The translations under genes and the position numbers were made by a program. From JAWQFO01 sp033436665 (GTDB lineage Bacteria; Pseudomonadota; Alphaproteobacteria; Rhodobacterales; Rhodobacteraceae): a stretch of 64,000 nucleotides of DNA. Shown here in pieces: positions 34,269-45,337 of this stretch. The DNA is taken from assembly GCF_033436665.1 (NCBI RefSeq), contig NZ_JAWQFO010000003.1, positions 458,099 to 522,098 on the forward strand, written 5' to 3'. The notes beneath the pieces are model-generated. The model searched no databases, was not told where the DNA came from, and saw only the letters and a program-made list of their open reading frames with translations. Numbering within the stretch: position 1 is the first letter of the stretch; every line of letters starts with the position of its first letter.

Positions 34269-34604
34269 GTGAAGTCTCTCGGGAAGAGGATTTGGCCCTG
34301 GGGGAAACCCTTGCGGCGGCCGTGCGGAGCCTCGCGCCCCGGCTGTGGTGCCCTTAGGGCAATTGGGGGATTCGGGCAATGGGAAAACACCGGAGGCACA
34401 GCATCGAGATGTGAGCAGGGCCAGAAACTATCCGGGGAAGCGTTTTCCCGATGTTTGGATACATCGTGTCAAACTGCTGGGCCCGCGGCTCATGGCGCGT
34501 GACTTTATCCGATAGGTCACCGAGTTCCTGATCCGCAGTGTCGTAAGGACCGGCTAAACCGTGCTCGGCATCCCAGTCTCGGAGGCAGCATATTAAACGC
34601 TTTC
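34269..34604. other. Intergenic region, DUF1344 promoter side
   Basis: The gap between the DUF1344 gene and the uvrB terminator. No gene with a ribosome binding site, tRNA or repeat is seen. It presumably holds the promoter of the DUF1344 gene near 34270-34350. Confidence 0.5.
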
Positions 34605-34624
34605 AAAAAAAGGGGCGGAGCCCC
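34605..34624 (-). terminator. Rho-independent terminator of uvrB
   Basis: On the minus strand GGGGC-TCC-GCCCC is followed by TTTTTTT. It begins 44 bases after the uvrB stop. Confidence 0.9.
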
Positions 34625-34668
34625 GGACATCAGCCCGTCGGCGCGCCAGAGCCAAACTAACTCTAAAT

Positions 34669-36873
<2,205 letters not shown>

Positions 36874-37064
36874 CGGGCTTTCCTCGGGGACAGCCCATTA
36901 GGTGCGCGCAGGCGCGCGATGTTCAAGGGGCAGCAGGGGCCTGATGACCGGAATTGTCAGGATCGCCCGGCCGAGTGGCCGCCCATGCGCGGCGCGATTC
37001 CGGTCTTGCCGGGGGTGCGCCGATCGGGGATAACCGGGACGCCGAAACGCAACGGAGAGCGATC

Positions 37065-37376
37065 ATGCGCGCGCGTATCTACAGACCGGCCCGAACCGCG
37101 ATGCAATCCGGGACCGCGCGGACGCGCGACTGGGTGCTCGATTTCCCGCAATCCTCGGCGCGCGAGGTCGATCCGCTGATGGGCTGGACCTCTTCGGACG
37201 ACACGCAGGCGCAGGTGCGGCTGCGCTTCGAGACCAAGGAAGCGGCGCTGGAATACGCGCGCGACCACGGGATCGAGGTCGACGTGTTCGAACCCAAGTC
37301 GCGCAAGCCCAATATCCGCCCCGGCGGCTATGGCGAGAATTTCGCGACCTCACGTCGAGGGGCCTGGACCCACTGA
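37065..37376 (+). CDS. Complex I accessory subunit (NDUFS4/18-kDa type)
   Basis: 103 residues of the ETC complex I subunit family found in alphaproteobacteria and mitochondria. Visible family features are MRARIYRPARTAMQSG at the start, WVLDF, a DPLMGWTSSDDTQAQVRL core and the NIRPGGYGENFA end. It is a peripheral accessory subunit of NADH dehydrogenase in the cytoplasmic arm. GGAGAG precedes the ATG. A tRNA-Arg gene follows. Confidence 0.92.
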   Translation: MRARIYRPARTAMQSGTARTRDWVLDFPQSSAREVDPLMGWTSSDDTQAQVRLRFETKEAALEYARDHGIEVDVFEPKSRKPNIRPGGYGENFATSRRGAWTH

Positions 37377-37427
37377 CGCACGGGCGCTTGCCTTACCCGA
37401 AGCGCTGCGGGTAAACCCTGCGCAAGC

Positions 37428-37504
37428 GGTCCCTTAGCTCAACTGGATAGAGCAGCTGACTTCTAATCAGCAGGTTCGGGGTTCGAGTCCTCGAGGGATC
37501 GCCA
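37428..37504 (+). tRNA. tRNA-Arg(UCU): tRNA-Arg, anticodon TCT (UCU)
   Basis: A full cloverleaf is visible. The acceptor stem GGTCCCT pairs with AGGGATC, the anticodon stem is GCTGA/TCAGC with loop CTTCTAA, and the T arm is CGGGG-TTCGAGT-CCTCG. The 3' CCA is encoded. The anticodon TCT at 37462-37464 reads AGA. The gene borders the AT-richer duplicated segment on its right. Confidence 0.95.
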
Positions 37505-37679
37505 GCTTTTTGCAGTAGCCATCGAGACAGACCCGGTCCGCGCAATGATCGCGGTCTGAGCGCGCTTCAGCCCTCTGGACGCTCGGTGCGCTGACAAGCT
37601 TTCAACAAAAACTTGTTCGACACCGCCCATTGTGCAACCTTCGGGTGTGCTCGGGAGCAATTGAACGGTGGAGAGGGTA

Positions 37680-37880
37680 ATGGATACACGCATGGCCGGC
37701 GTCTTTTTGGCTTTCGGTTCGGTGATGTCTGCGAATCCGATGCAATCAGTCGCGGAATTTTCCGTGGGGGCGAAGTCTGATCCCTCCGCGCGCCCGCAGC
37801 CGTCCTCCGGCCATGTTCTTCCATGCCTGACATCCGGATATGCGGTTCGATTCCTTGTCGGAACCGAGGCGCTGCGATGA
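37680..37880 (+). CDS. Possible 66-residue protein upstream of duplicated gene
   Basis: An open frame of 66 codons whose TGA overlaps the ATG of the first duplicated gene (ATGA), suggesting translational coupling. GAGAGGG lies very close to the start (two bases), which is poor spacing. The N-terminus is mildly hydrophobic. Apart from this frame, the gap 37505-37876 holds nothing recognised. It may be only a spurious frame. Confidence 0.25.
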   Translation: MDTRMAGVFLAFGSVMSANPMQSVAEFSVGAKSDPSARPQPSSGHVLPCLTSGYAVRFLVGTEALR

Positions 37881-38701
37881 CGAACGCATATGTCCTGAAA
37901 GCGGCGCTGCTGGCGATCCTGCTTTCGATTTCGGTTTCCCCTGCATCGGCCAAAGGGTTTCTGGAGATACCCTTCGATCCCGCCGCCTGTCCTGAAGATA
38001 CCGACGGGATGATCTTTGTCCGGCTGGATTCCGGCTTCGCCTTCAGCCTGCCCTATGATCGGATCACCCTCTCAAGGGCACGCGTGGACCCTGTGTCCAC
38101 AAGTGACGCGCAGGCCGGCTGTCCGGAGAACCCGGTGCGCGCGCGTGCCTTCGGCCTTCCCTTCCATTATCTGATGCACCTCGACGGGCGAAAGACGGAA
38201 GCTCTTCAAAAACTCGATGTCACCCAATTGCACGTGGCCGCAGTGTCGCAGTCCGAAAGCTTGCTGGAAGGCCCGTATAGGTCTTTCAACAGGGACAAAA
38301 AAACCTTCGGAAACTGCGGCACCACCCGACAGGGAATTGAGTACTGCTGGGCGTGTTTTGTGGACGAGACCCGACCTGGTCATTGCAGGACCTCTTCTCC
38401 AGATCAACCCGAAACTTTCAGGCCTTATTCCAAAGCCTTTATCGCGGCAAAGGACGCAGGCAGCCTCGTCGGGATGCGCTCCCTGCCGTGGGCCACAGAT
38501 TGTCTTCCGAGTGGTTGGTCGGACCACATTTGTAGCACTGCTTACGCGCTGCAAGATGGACTCACGATTTTTTACAAGTTCGAGATCTCGGACGGCAATT
38601 TTGACATGGCCCGGCAAACAGACTTGGCGATCCGCGATCTTGTCGAAAGCGTTCGCGTTCCGCACATGGATGGGGACGACGTAAGACAGCCAGGTCAATA
38701 G
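37877..38701 (+). CDS. Unknown exported Cys-rich protein, copy 1
   Basis: 274 residues. A signal peptide (hydrophobic ALLAILLSISVS, cleavage near SASA, residue 24) is followed by a domain with eight cysteines, including a tight cluster NCGTTRQGIEYCWAC. Disulfides are likely, so the protein is probably periplasmic or secreted. I know no family for it. A second copy of identical length, with 14 amino-acid differences (about 95% identity), follows at 38936-39760. The start ATG overlaps a possible upstream frame. It has no recognised operon partners. Confidence 0.75.
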   Translation: MTNAYVLKAALLAILLSISVSPASAKGFLEIPFDPAACPEDTDGMIFVRLDSGFAFSLPYDRITLSRARVDPVSTSDAQAGCPENPVRARAFGLPFHYLMHLDGRKTEALQKLDVTQLHVAAVSQSESLLEGPYRSFNRDKKTFGNCGTTRQGIEYCWACFVDETRPGHCRTSSPDQPETFRPYSKAFIAAKDAGSLVGMRSLPWATDCLPSGWSDHICSTAYALQDGLTIFYKFEISDGNFDMARQTDLAIRDLVESVRVPHMDGDDVRQPGQ

Positions 38702-38710
38702 GGGTGACTA

Positions 38711-39760
38711 ATGTCCGAAGCAGAAACTTTCTTTATCGATAGCACTCGAATTTATAGAACTGAATCTGACGGAACAACCTACACGGAGAAGTCCTACCTC
38801 TCCGCTCTCTGGGACGACCTAAGAGTCTTTGCATCGGGCGCTGCCTCTATTGAGAAATTAAAAACAGATGCGTACAAAAATTATTTTCTTTCAGATCCCT
38901 CTCAAGTTGACGGAAACTATGTGGGAGCGGCGTCCGTGACGAACGCATATGTCCTGAAAGCGGCGCTGCTGGCGATCCTGCTTTCGATTTCGGTTTCCCC
39001 TGCATCGGCCAAAGGGTTTCTGGAGATACCCTTCGATCCCGCAGCCTGTCCGGAAGATACCGACGGAATGATCTTTGTCCGTCTGGACTCCGGCTTCGCC
39101 TTCAGCCTGCCCTATGATCGGATCACCCTCTCAAGTGCGCGCGTAGATCCCATGTCGACAAGTGACGCGCAGGCCGGCTGCCCGGAGAACCCGGTGCGCG
39201 CGCATGCCTTCGGCCTTCCCTTCCACTATCTGATGCATCTCGACGGACGAAAGACGGAAGGTCTTCAAAAACTCGATGTCACCCAATTGCGCGTGGTTGC
39301 GGTGTCGCAGTCCGAAAGCTTGCTGGAACGCCCGTATAGGTCTTTCAACAGGAACAAAAAAACCTTCGGAAACTGCGGCACCACCCGACAGGGAATTGAG
39401 TACTGCTGGGCGTGTTTTGTGGACGAGACCCGCCCCGGTCATTGCAGGACCTCTTTCCCAGATCAACCCGAAACTTTCAGGCCTTATTCCAAAGCCCATA
39501 TCGCGGCAAAGGACGCAGGCAGCCTCGTCGGGATGCGCTCCCTGCCGTGGGCCACAGATTGTCTTCCGCGTGGTTGGTCGGGCCACATTTGTAGCACTGC
39601 TTACGCGCTGCAAGATGGACTCACGATCCGTTACAAGTTCGAGATCTCGGACGGCAATTTTGACATGGCCCGGCAAACAGACTTGGCGATCCGCGAGCTC
39701 GTCGAAAGCGTTCGCGTTCCGCACATGGATGGGGACGACGTGAGACAGCCAGGTCAATAA
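38711..39760 (+). CDS. Fusion of an AT-rich gene fragment with copy 2 of the Cys-rich protein
   Basis: A 349-codon frame. Residues 1-75 (MSEAETFFIDSTRIYR...) are encoded by visibly AT-richer DNA, have no match within the window and look like the 5' end of a different gene with its own ribosome binding site (AGGGG). From codon 76, a GTG at 38936, the sequence is the 274-residue Cys-rich protein again, including its full signal peptide. Either the whole frame is translated, with an internal signal sequence, or copy 2 starts independently at 38936, where GGGAG is well spaced. The second reading fits export better. It looks like a recombination product. Confidence 0.65.
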   Translation: MSEAETFFIDSTRIYRTESDGTTYTEKSYLSALWDDLRVFASGAASIEKLKTDAYKNYFLSDPSQVDGNYVGAASVTNAYVLKAALLAILLSISVSPASAKGFLEIPFDPAACPEDTDGMIFVRLDSGFAFSLPYDRITLSSARVDPMSTSDAQAGCPENPVRAHAFGLPFHYLMHLDGRKTEGLQKLDVTQLRVVAVSQSESLLERPYRSFNRNKKTFGNCGTTRQGIEYCWACFVDETRPGHCRTSFPDQPETFRPYSKAHIAAKDAGSLVGMRSLPWATDCLPRGWSGHICSTAYALQDGLTIRYKFEISDGNFDMARQTDLAIRELVESVRVPHMDGDDVRQPGQ

Positions 39761-39960
39761 GGCCGAATTTTCGGCGCGTTCTTCATCGAAACCAAACGCT
39801 TCCCGCGCCCCACATCACACCGAAAGCCGAATATCCGGCCGGCAGGTGTTTCAACGTCGACACCCTCCGGGTAGAACGATCTGCGGTCGACGCGAAAATG
39901 GCCCTCCCTGGCTGGTTGCAGGGCGGGCGATCGCAGACTGGACGGGAGGAAAGGAAAGAC

Positions 39961-40929
39961 GTGACGCAGAAAGACATGATCACCTGGGGTATCCTGGGAT
40001 GCGGAGACGTGACCGAGGTCAAGAGCGGGCCGGCCCTGCGCGGGGCGGACCGGTCCGACGTTGCGGCCGTGATGCGCCGCGACGGCGACAAGGCGGCGGA
40101 TTACGCGCGGCGGCATGGGATCGCGAGTTCCACGGACAAGGCCGACACCCTGCTCGCCATGCCGGAGTTGAACGCGATCTACATCGCGACGCCGCCCTCG
40201 ACCCATGCCGAATACGCCATCCGGGCGATGCGGGCGGGCAAGGACGTTCTGGTCGAAAAGCCGATGGCGCTGAGCACCGACGAATGCCGGTCGATGGAGG
40301 CCGCGATGAACGACACGGGCCGCAAGCTTGTCATCGCCTACTACCGCCGTGCCCTGCCACGGTTTGAGCGGTTGCGCGAGATCGTTCAAGGCGGCGAGAT
40401 CGGCGAGCCAAGGCTGATCGAGGTGCGTCATTTCATGCCCGCGGACGCACGACCCGGCCAGTCGTGGAAGGTCGATCCCGCTGTCGGCGGGGGCGGGTTC
40501 TTCGCCGACATGCAGACCCATGCGCTGGACTGGCTGGGCCATGTCTTCGGCGCGCCGCGTGCCGTGCGGGGTCTCTCGAAGCGGCAGGCGGGCAACTACG
40601 CCGCCGAGGATCTCGTGACCTACCTGATCGACTTCGGGGCATTGACGGCGGTCGGAACGTGCTCTTACGCAACGACGCCCAAGGAAGAAAGCGTGACGAT
40701 CCACGGCAGTTCCGGTTCGGCGTCGATGGGGTTCTTCCGTCCGTCGCCGATCACGCTGACCGGGCCGGATGGCTCGCGCGAGATCGACCTGCCGGACCCG
40801 CCGCATGTCCATCAGCCGTTTGTAGAGCGCGTGATCGCGCATTTTCTCGACGATGCGCCGAACCCTTGCCCACCATCAGAGGCGATGCGGGTGAACGAAA
40901 TGCTCGAGACGATCTACGCCGGGACCTGA
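39961..40929 (+). CDS. Gfo/Idh/MocA-family oxidoreductase
   Basis: 322 residues. An N-terminal NAD(P)-binding Rossmann fold (WGILGCGDVTEVKSGPA) and the EKP motif (VLVEKPMALS) near residue 95 are followed by the C-terminal alpha/beta domain with the HALDWLGH segment carrying catalytic-type Asp and His. Such enzymes oxidise sugar or inositol hydroxyls, often as the first step of catabolism. GGAGGAAAGG precedes the GTG at 39961; an ATG at 39976 is an alternative. It is convergent with the GntR gene of the next locus and probably acts in the same pathway, which is inference from position. Confidence 0.88.
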   Translation: MTQKDMITWGILGCGDVTEVKSGPALRGADRSDVAAVMRRDGDKAADYARRHGIASSTDKADTLLAMPELNAIYIATPPSTHAEYAIRAMRAGKDVLVEKPMALSTDECRSMEAAMNDTGRKLVIAYYRRALPRFERLREIVQGGEIGEPRLIEVRHFMPADARPGQSWKVDPAVGGGGFFADMQTHALDWLGHVFGAPRAVRGLSKRQAGNYAAEDLVTYLIDFGALTAVGTCSYATTPKEESVTIHGSSGSASMGFFRPSPITLTGPDGSREIDLPDPPHVHQPFVERVIAHFLDDAPNPCPPSEAMRVNEMLETIYAGT

Positions 40930-41059
40930 CAGTTCGCGATTCCGGGCCTGATCCGCTGGCATGGCCTCGGCCGGGTCTTTCCCGAATTGTTAAGGCGGCT
41001 GAGCCGTTTTCAGTCATTGTTTCGAAGAACCGACGAGCGATTCCCACCGTTTCGACGGG

Positions 41060-41716
41060 TCAGGCGCTTTCGAGGTGGAACACCAGCGCCCGGCCGGCGC
41101 CTTCGATATGTTCGGTGATCGCCTTGGTGGCCTCTGCCCTGTCGTTGGCGCGAAATGCCTCGATCAGCCGGTCGTGTTCGCGCAGCACGTCGCGGTGGCG
41201 TCCCTTGGTCAGGATCTTGTTGCGGGTCAGCGTGTTGAGCAGCTGTCTCTGGTTGAGCCAGGTCCGCGCAGCACGATCGTTGTAGTGCCGGGCCGAGATG
41301 ATCTGGTGGAACTTCATGTCGAGCACCCCGAACCGCGGCCTGTCGTCGGCGGGCACCTCTCGAAGCTGGTCCTGGATCCGCGCAAGCATGTCCACGTCGT
41401 CGGGCTTGCAGGTCTCGGCGAAGCCCGCGACCAGGTAGGGTTCGACGAGCTTGATCAACTCGAAGATGTTGAGCACCGCGCGCCGGTCCAGCGTCGTGGT
41501 GGTCGCCCCCTTGTTTTTCTCGAAGCGCACGAGGCCTTCACCTTCCATCCGGCGCAGAACCTCACGGACCGGATTGACGCTGGTCCCATAGCGCTTGGCG
41601 ATGGCCTGAACGCGCAGCGGCGTTCCGTTCCGGAAGATGCCCGACGTCATGTCCGCGAGTAGTCGCTCGTAGAGCGAGCTGTCTTCCTCGAAGTCCGATT
41701 CGGTTTCGCTGTCCAT
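41060..41716 (-). CDS. GntR-family transcriptional regulator, FCD (FadR) type
   Basis: 218 residues. A winged helix-turn-helix (AIAKRYGTSVNPVREVLRRMEGEGLV) is followed by an all-helical FCD domain with the ligand/metal-binding pattern of Asp and His residues (LDMKFHQIISARHY, REHDRLIEAF). It is divergent from the ABC-importer and dehydratase operon and very likely represses it. The ATG at 41716 fits the family start. A candidate operator lies at 41914-41925. Confidence 0.88.
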   Translation of the reverse strand: MDSETESDFEEDSSLYERLLADMTSGIFRNGTPLRVQAIAKRYGTSVNPVREVLRRMEGEGLVRFEKNKGATTTTLDRRAVLNIFELIKLVEPYLVAGFAETCKPDDVDMLARIQDQLREVPADDRPRFGVLDMKFHQIISARHYNDRAARTWLNQRQLLNTLTRNKILTKGRHRDVLREHDRLIEAFRANDRAEATKAITEHIEGAGRALVFHLESA

Positions 41717-41889
41717 CGTCGTCGTCTCTTCTTTTTGTACCGCACGAACAGTGCGCTGTCCCCCGATGGCGCAACCCGCGCAGGCAAGGTCCGGCGAGGC
41801 ACGTTCTAGCGCCTTTCCCCCTCTCAACCAGACCAGGCCAGGCGCGCCAGAAACGTCCCCGACTGCCGGTCACACCGCGAACAAACCTC

Positions 41890-41925
41890 TTGACAGGAAC
41901 CGCGTTAACCAAAATTGTGTGCAAT
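41890..41925 (+). promoter_or_regulatory. Promoter and candidate GntR operator for sugar-acid operon
   Basis: A TTGACA -35 element (41890-41895) is followed 17 bases later by a weak -10 (AATTGT). Overlapping the -10 is ATTG-TGTG-CAAT (41914-41925), an inverted repeat close to the TTGTATACAA-like sites of several FCD-type regulators. The operon start codon is at 41958 behind AAGGAGGAGG. Confidence 0.5.
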
Positions 41926-41957
41926 AATCGAACTAAAATTACAAGGAGGAGGAGGAA

Positions 41958-43427
41958 ATGTTTTCATCTATTGCCGCGGCGCGGCATGCAACGGGTGCCG
42001 CGATGGGGGTCCTGCTGGCCACCACCGCGATCGCCCAAGAGAGCAAGACAGGGATCGATCCGGAAACCTGGACGCCCGAACACGTCGTCAGCATCGCCGG
42101 CACGGAGGACGTCGATACCGCCGAGGAATGCTCGAAGATCACGCCGCTCGATTACGAGGGGAAGGTGTCCTACTGGTACTACGGCACCACCGAAGCGCAC
42201 CCGCAGATCGAGCGCGACATGGAGAAGGCGTTTTTCGATGCCTTCGCCGAGACCTACCCCAACATCGAACTCGACGCGCAGAACATCGGCTACAACGACC
42301 TGCTGAACAAGCTGCGCACAGCCGCACTCGGCAACGCGGCCCCGACGGTGGCGCGCCTGCCGATCCTTTGGGGATCGGAGTTCGCGTCGAAAGGTCAGCT
42401 CAGCGAGCTGGGCCCTGAGGATGTCGGGTATTCCGTGGACGAATTCTGGCCCGGCGCGATGAAATCGGTCACGCTCAACGGCAAAACCTGGGGAATCCCG
42501 ACCAACAACGAGACGATGGCCTTCATCTGGAACGCGGGCATCTTCGAGGAGGCTGGGCTCGACCCGGACAAGGCACCCGAAACCTGGGACGACGTCGTCG
42601 CCTATTCCAAGCAGATCAAGGAAAAGACCGGCAAGAACGGCTACGGGCTCGTCGCGCGGGTCAATGCCGGCAACACGCCGTTCCGCTTCATGCCGATGAT
42701 GTGGGGCGAAGGCGGCGGTGCGCTGGACGAAGCCGAGGCGGAACCGACGCTGGAGGCAATTCAGATCAATACGCCGGGCGCGCGCAAGGCGGTCCAGAAC
42801 TACTATGACATGTACGTTCGGGACAAATCGGTGCCGGTCTCGGCCCTGACCAACACCCAGACCGAGAACCAGGACCCGTTCATCGCCAACGAACTGGCCA
42901 TGGTGATCGCGCATCCCAGCGAATACGGGACCATGCTGGACCGGGCGAACAACGCGACCGGATCGGACAAGGAAGCGGCGATGAAGGTCGTCGAGAACAT
43001 GCGCTACGGCAAGATCCCGCGTGGCGCGGAACGGCGCGCGGTCGTCTTCGGCGGCGGCAACGTCCACCTGATGAACCCCGACAACGTCGAGGGGGAATTC
43101 GACCGTGACGCGGCGCTGGCGCTGATCTGCTTCATGACCGGCCCGGAATGGTCGACCAAGCTGCACTGGACCGGGTCCAACCCGGGCAACACGCGCGGCT
43201 TCAAGACCACCGCCATGAAGGAGCGGCTCGACACGATCAAGTTTCTCGACGTGTCGACCTCGATGCTGCCCAGCGGCATCCCGTTCCCGGTCGTCGCCGA
43301 GAGCACCGAGATCATGAACATCATCATCCCGGAAATGCTGCAGAACGTGATGACCGAGAAGATGTCGGTCGAAGAGGCGACCGCACAGGCGGAAGAGCGC
43401 ATCCAGAACCTGCTTGACGGGATCTGA
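41958..43427 (+). CDS. ABC transporter sugar-binding protein (extracellular family 1)
   Basis: 489 residues. A signal peptide (cleavage near AIAQ, residue 27) is followed by a two-lobed family 1 solute-binding protein with GKVSYWYYGTTEAH and LRTAALGNAAPTVARLPILWGSEFASKGQL typical motifs. It is longer than the usual 410-440 residues because of an N-terminal segment of about 45 residues after the signal. It captures a carbohydrate in the periplasm for the two permeases and the ATPase that follow. The dehydratases downstream suggest a sugar acid or oligosaccharide ligand. Confidence 0.9.
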   Translation: MFSSIAAARHATGAAMGVLLATTAIAQESKTGIDPETWTPEHVVSIAGTEDVDTAEECSKITPLDYEGKVSYWYYGTTEAHPQIERDMEKAFFDAFAETYPNIELDAQNIGYNDLLNKLRTAALGNAAPTVARLPILWGSEFASKGQLSELGPEDVGYSVDEFWPGAMKSVTLNGKTWGIPTNNETMAFIWNAGIFEEAGLDPDKAPETWDDVVAYSKQIKEKTGKNGYGLVARVNAGNTPFRFMPMMWGEGGGALDEAEAEPTLEAIQINTPGARKAVQNYYDMYVRDKSVPVSALTNTQTENQDPFIANELAMVIAHPSEYGTMLDRANNATGSDKEAAMKVVENMRYGKIPRGAERRAVVFGGGNVHLMNPDNVEGEFDRDAALALICFMTGPEWSTKLHWTGSNPGNTRGFKTTAMKERLDTIKFLDVSTSMLPSGIPFPVVAESTEIMNIIIPEMLQNVMTEKMSVEEATAQAEERIQNLLDGI

Positions 43428-43443
43428 TCGCACGACGTGCAGC

Positions 43444-43469
43444 GCCCGGCCGGAGCAGTCCGGCCGGGC
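43444..43469 (+). other. Intercistronic hairpin between binding protein and permease
   Basis: GCCCGGCCGGA and TCCGGCCGGGC form a perfect 11-bp stem around GCAG, 16 bases after the binding-protein stop. Lacking a T-run, it fits an mRNA-stabilising or attenuating element that raises binding-protein level over permeases. Confidence 0.7.
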
Positions 43470-43497
43470 ACGCCCAAGTCCACCCGGAGTGAGTGAA

Positions 43498-44454
43498 GTG
43501 AGTCAATCCGTCTCGAACGGTCAGGACCTGTCGTCCCAAAAATCCAGCCGAGGGCTGCTGGGCCGGATCTGGGACGGCCGCTGGGACTACATGTACATCG
43601 CCCCGGCGCTGATCGTGATGCTGCTCGTGATCGCCTACCCGATTTACTACACCTTCGTGCTGTCCTTCTACAAAACACCGCCGAGCCTGGCGATGAGCGA
43701 CAAGATTTTCGTCGGCATCGACAACTACATCCGCCTGCTCAGCTCCAGCAGCTTTCACGACGTCACCATCAACACTATGGTCTGGACTGTCTGGTCGACC
43801 TTCTTCGCTGTGGTGCTGGGTTTCGGTGCGGCGCTGGTGCTCAACAAGGAATTCATCGGCCGCGGGTTGCTGCGCGGCCTGCTGCTGATCCCCTACGTCA
43901 TCAGCGCGGTGGCCGCCTCCTACGTCTGGCGCTGGATCTACCACAGTGATCTCGGGGTGCTGGGCTCGGCGCTGATCCAGCTCGGCCTCGCGGACGAGAA
44001 GCTGAACGTCCTCGACAACGTCGACCGGGTGCTGCCAGCACTTATCGTCGTCAATGTCTGGAAGGAATTTCCCTTCGCGATGATCATGATCCTCGCCGGG
44101 CTGCAGACCGTGCCGGAACAGCTGCTGCGCGCGGCCCGCGTCGACGGGGCCAGTCCGCTCAACCAGTTCATCCACGTCACCCTGCCGCATCTCAAGGGCG
44201 TGCTGATCATCACGGTGCTGCTGCTTTTCGTGGCCAACCTTAACCACTTCACCATTCCCTGGATCATGACCGGCGGCGGCCCGGCGGGGGCCAGCGATAT
44301 CTGGATCACGCAGATCTACCAGATCGCCTTTGGCCGGATCCGCTTCGGCATCGCCTCGGCCTACTCGGTGATCCTGTTCGTGGTGATGGTCATCCTGGGA
44401 TACTTCTACGTCCGCGCGCTGACCGCCGGCGACGACAGGAGGCACGGCGCATGA
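43498..44454 (+). CDS. ABC transporter permease, MalF type
   Basis: 318 residues with six main membrane segments. The EAA loop is ARVDGASPLNQFIHVTLP near residue 235. A short hydrophilic N-terminal region precedes the first membrane segment. It starts at GTG (43498) behind GGAGTGA; a GTG three codons earlier is also possible. The stop overlaps the next permease start (ATGA). Confidence 0.9.
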   Translation: MSQSVSNGQDLSSQKSSRGLLGRIWDGRWDYMYIAPALIVMLLVIAYPIYYTFVLSFYKTPPSLAMSDKIFVGIDNYIRLLSSSSFHDVTINTMVWTVWSTFFAVVLGFGAALVLNKEFIGRGLLRGLLLIPYVISAVAASYVWRWIYHSDLGVLGSALIQLGLADEKLNVLDNVDRVLPALIVVNVWKEFPFAMIMILAGLQTVPEQLLRAARVDGASPLNQFIHVTLPHLKGVLIITVLLLFVANLNHFTIPWIMTGGGPAGASDIWITQIYQIAFGRIRFGIASAYSVILFVVMVILGYFYVRALTAGDDRRHGA

Positions 44455-45302
44455 GTACGAGAACGCTGGGCGGCTGGAACATCACCGGCTGGATATTCCT
44501 GATCCTGCTTCTGCTGTTCTCGGTCCTGCCGATGCTGTGGATGCTGATCACCTCGGTGAAGAGCCAGTTCGCCGCGATCCAGTACCCGCCGAAATTCATT
44601 CCCGACAACCCGACGCTCGAGCAGTACTACCGTCTTCTCTCGCCCACCAACGAGATCGGCGGACAGTTCCTGCGCTACATGTGGAACTCGATCGTTGTCT
44701 CGACATTGACCACGATCTTCGGGGTCGCGGTGGCGGTTCCGGCGGCCTATGCCTTCGCCCGCTTCCGCTTTCCGGGGCGCAATGCGCTATTCTTCTCAGT
44801 GCTGTTCCGCAACATGTTCCCGGCGGTCGTGTTCCTGATGCCGCTTTTCATCATGATGCGCTGGATGGGTCTGGTGAACACGCACTCCTCGCTTGTGATT
44901 ACCTACCTCACCTTCGGGCTGCCGCTTTCGATCTGGCTGCTGAAGGGGTTCTACGACAACATTCCGGTCGAGCTGGAGCAAGCGGCGCGGATCGATGGCT
45001 GCACGCGCTTCCAGGCCTTCTGGATGATCGTCATGCCGCTTTCGGCACCGGGCATCATCGCGACGGCGATCTATTCCTTCATTACCGCTTGGAACGAATA
45101 CGTCTACGCGCTGACCTTCCTCAACAGCGACGAGAAGCTGACGCTTCCGGTGGGTCTGCAGCGGTTCTTCACCGAATACGCCACGAACTGGCCGGGGCTC
45201 ATGGCCGCGTCCTTCATCATGAGCGTTCCGGTCGTGGTCATGTTCCTGGTGCTGCAGAAGTATTTCGTCCGGGCCCTGACGGAAGGCGCGGTGAAGGCAT
45301 GA
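44451..45302 (+). CDS. ABC transporter permease, MalG type
   Basis: 283 residues with six membrane segments and the EAA motif ARIDGCTRFQAFWMIVMPLS near residue 185. The NTHSSLVITYLTFGLPLSIWLLKGF region is typical of CUT1-family permeases. It forms the channel with the preceding subunit. The start codon overlaps its stop. Confidence 0.92.
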   Translation: MSTRTLGGWNITGWIFLILLLLFSVLPMLWMLITSVKSQFAAIQYPPKFIPDNPTLEQYYRLLSPTNEIGGQFLRYMWNSIVVSTLTTIFGVAVAVPAAYAFARFRFPGRNALFFSVLFRNMFPAVVFLMPLFIMMRWMGLVNTHSSLVITYLTFGLPLSIWLLKGFYDNIPVELEQAARIDGCTRFQAFWMIVMPLSAPGIIATAIYSFITAWNEYVYALTFLNSDEKLTLPVGLQRFFTEYATNWPGLMAASFIMSVPVVVMFLVLQKYFVRALTEGAVKA

Positions 45303-45337
45303 GCGGTCAACGACACCAAACTGCAGGGGGAGCCTGA

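Larger units (their letters stand above)
37877..39760 (+). repeat. Tandem gene duplication (units 37877-38701 and 38936-39760)
   Basis: Two 825-bp direct repeats are separated by a 234-bp unrelated segment. The first 100 or so bases of each unit are nearly identical; synonymous and non-synonymous differences accumulate further in. The divergence shows that this is not a very recent copy event or an assembly artefact of identical repeats. Confidence 0.9.

Noticed and set aside
37428..39960. A tRNA-borne integrated island with att repeats
   Set aside because: No copy of the tRNA 3' end was found downstream by eye, and no integrase gene is present. Only the AT-rich fragment and the duplication hint at acquired DNA.
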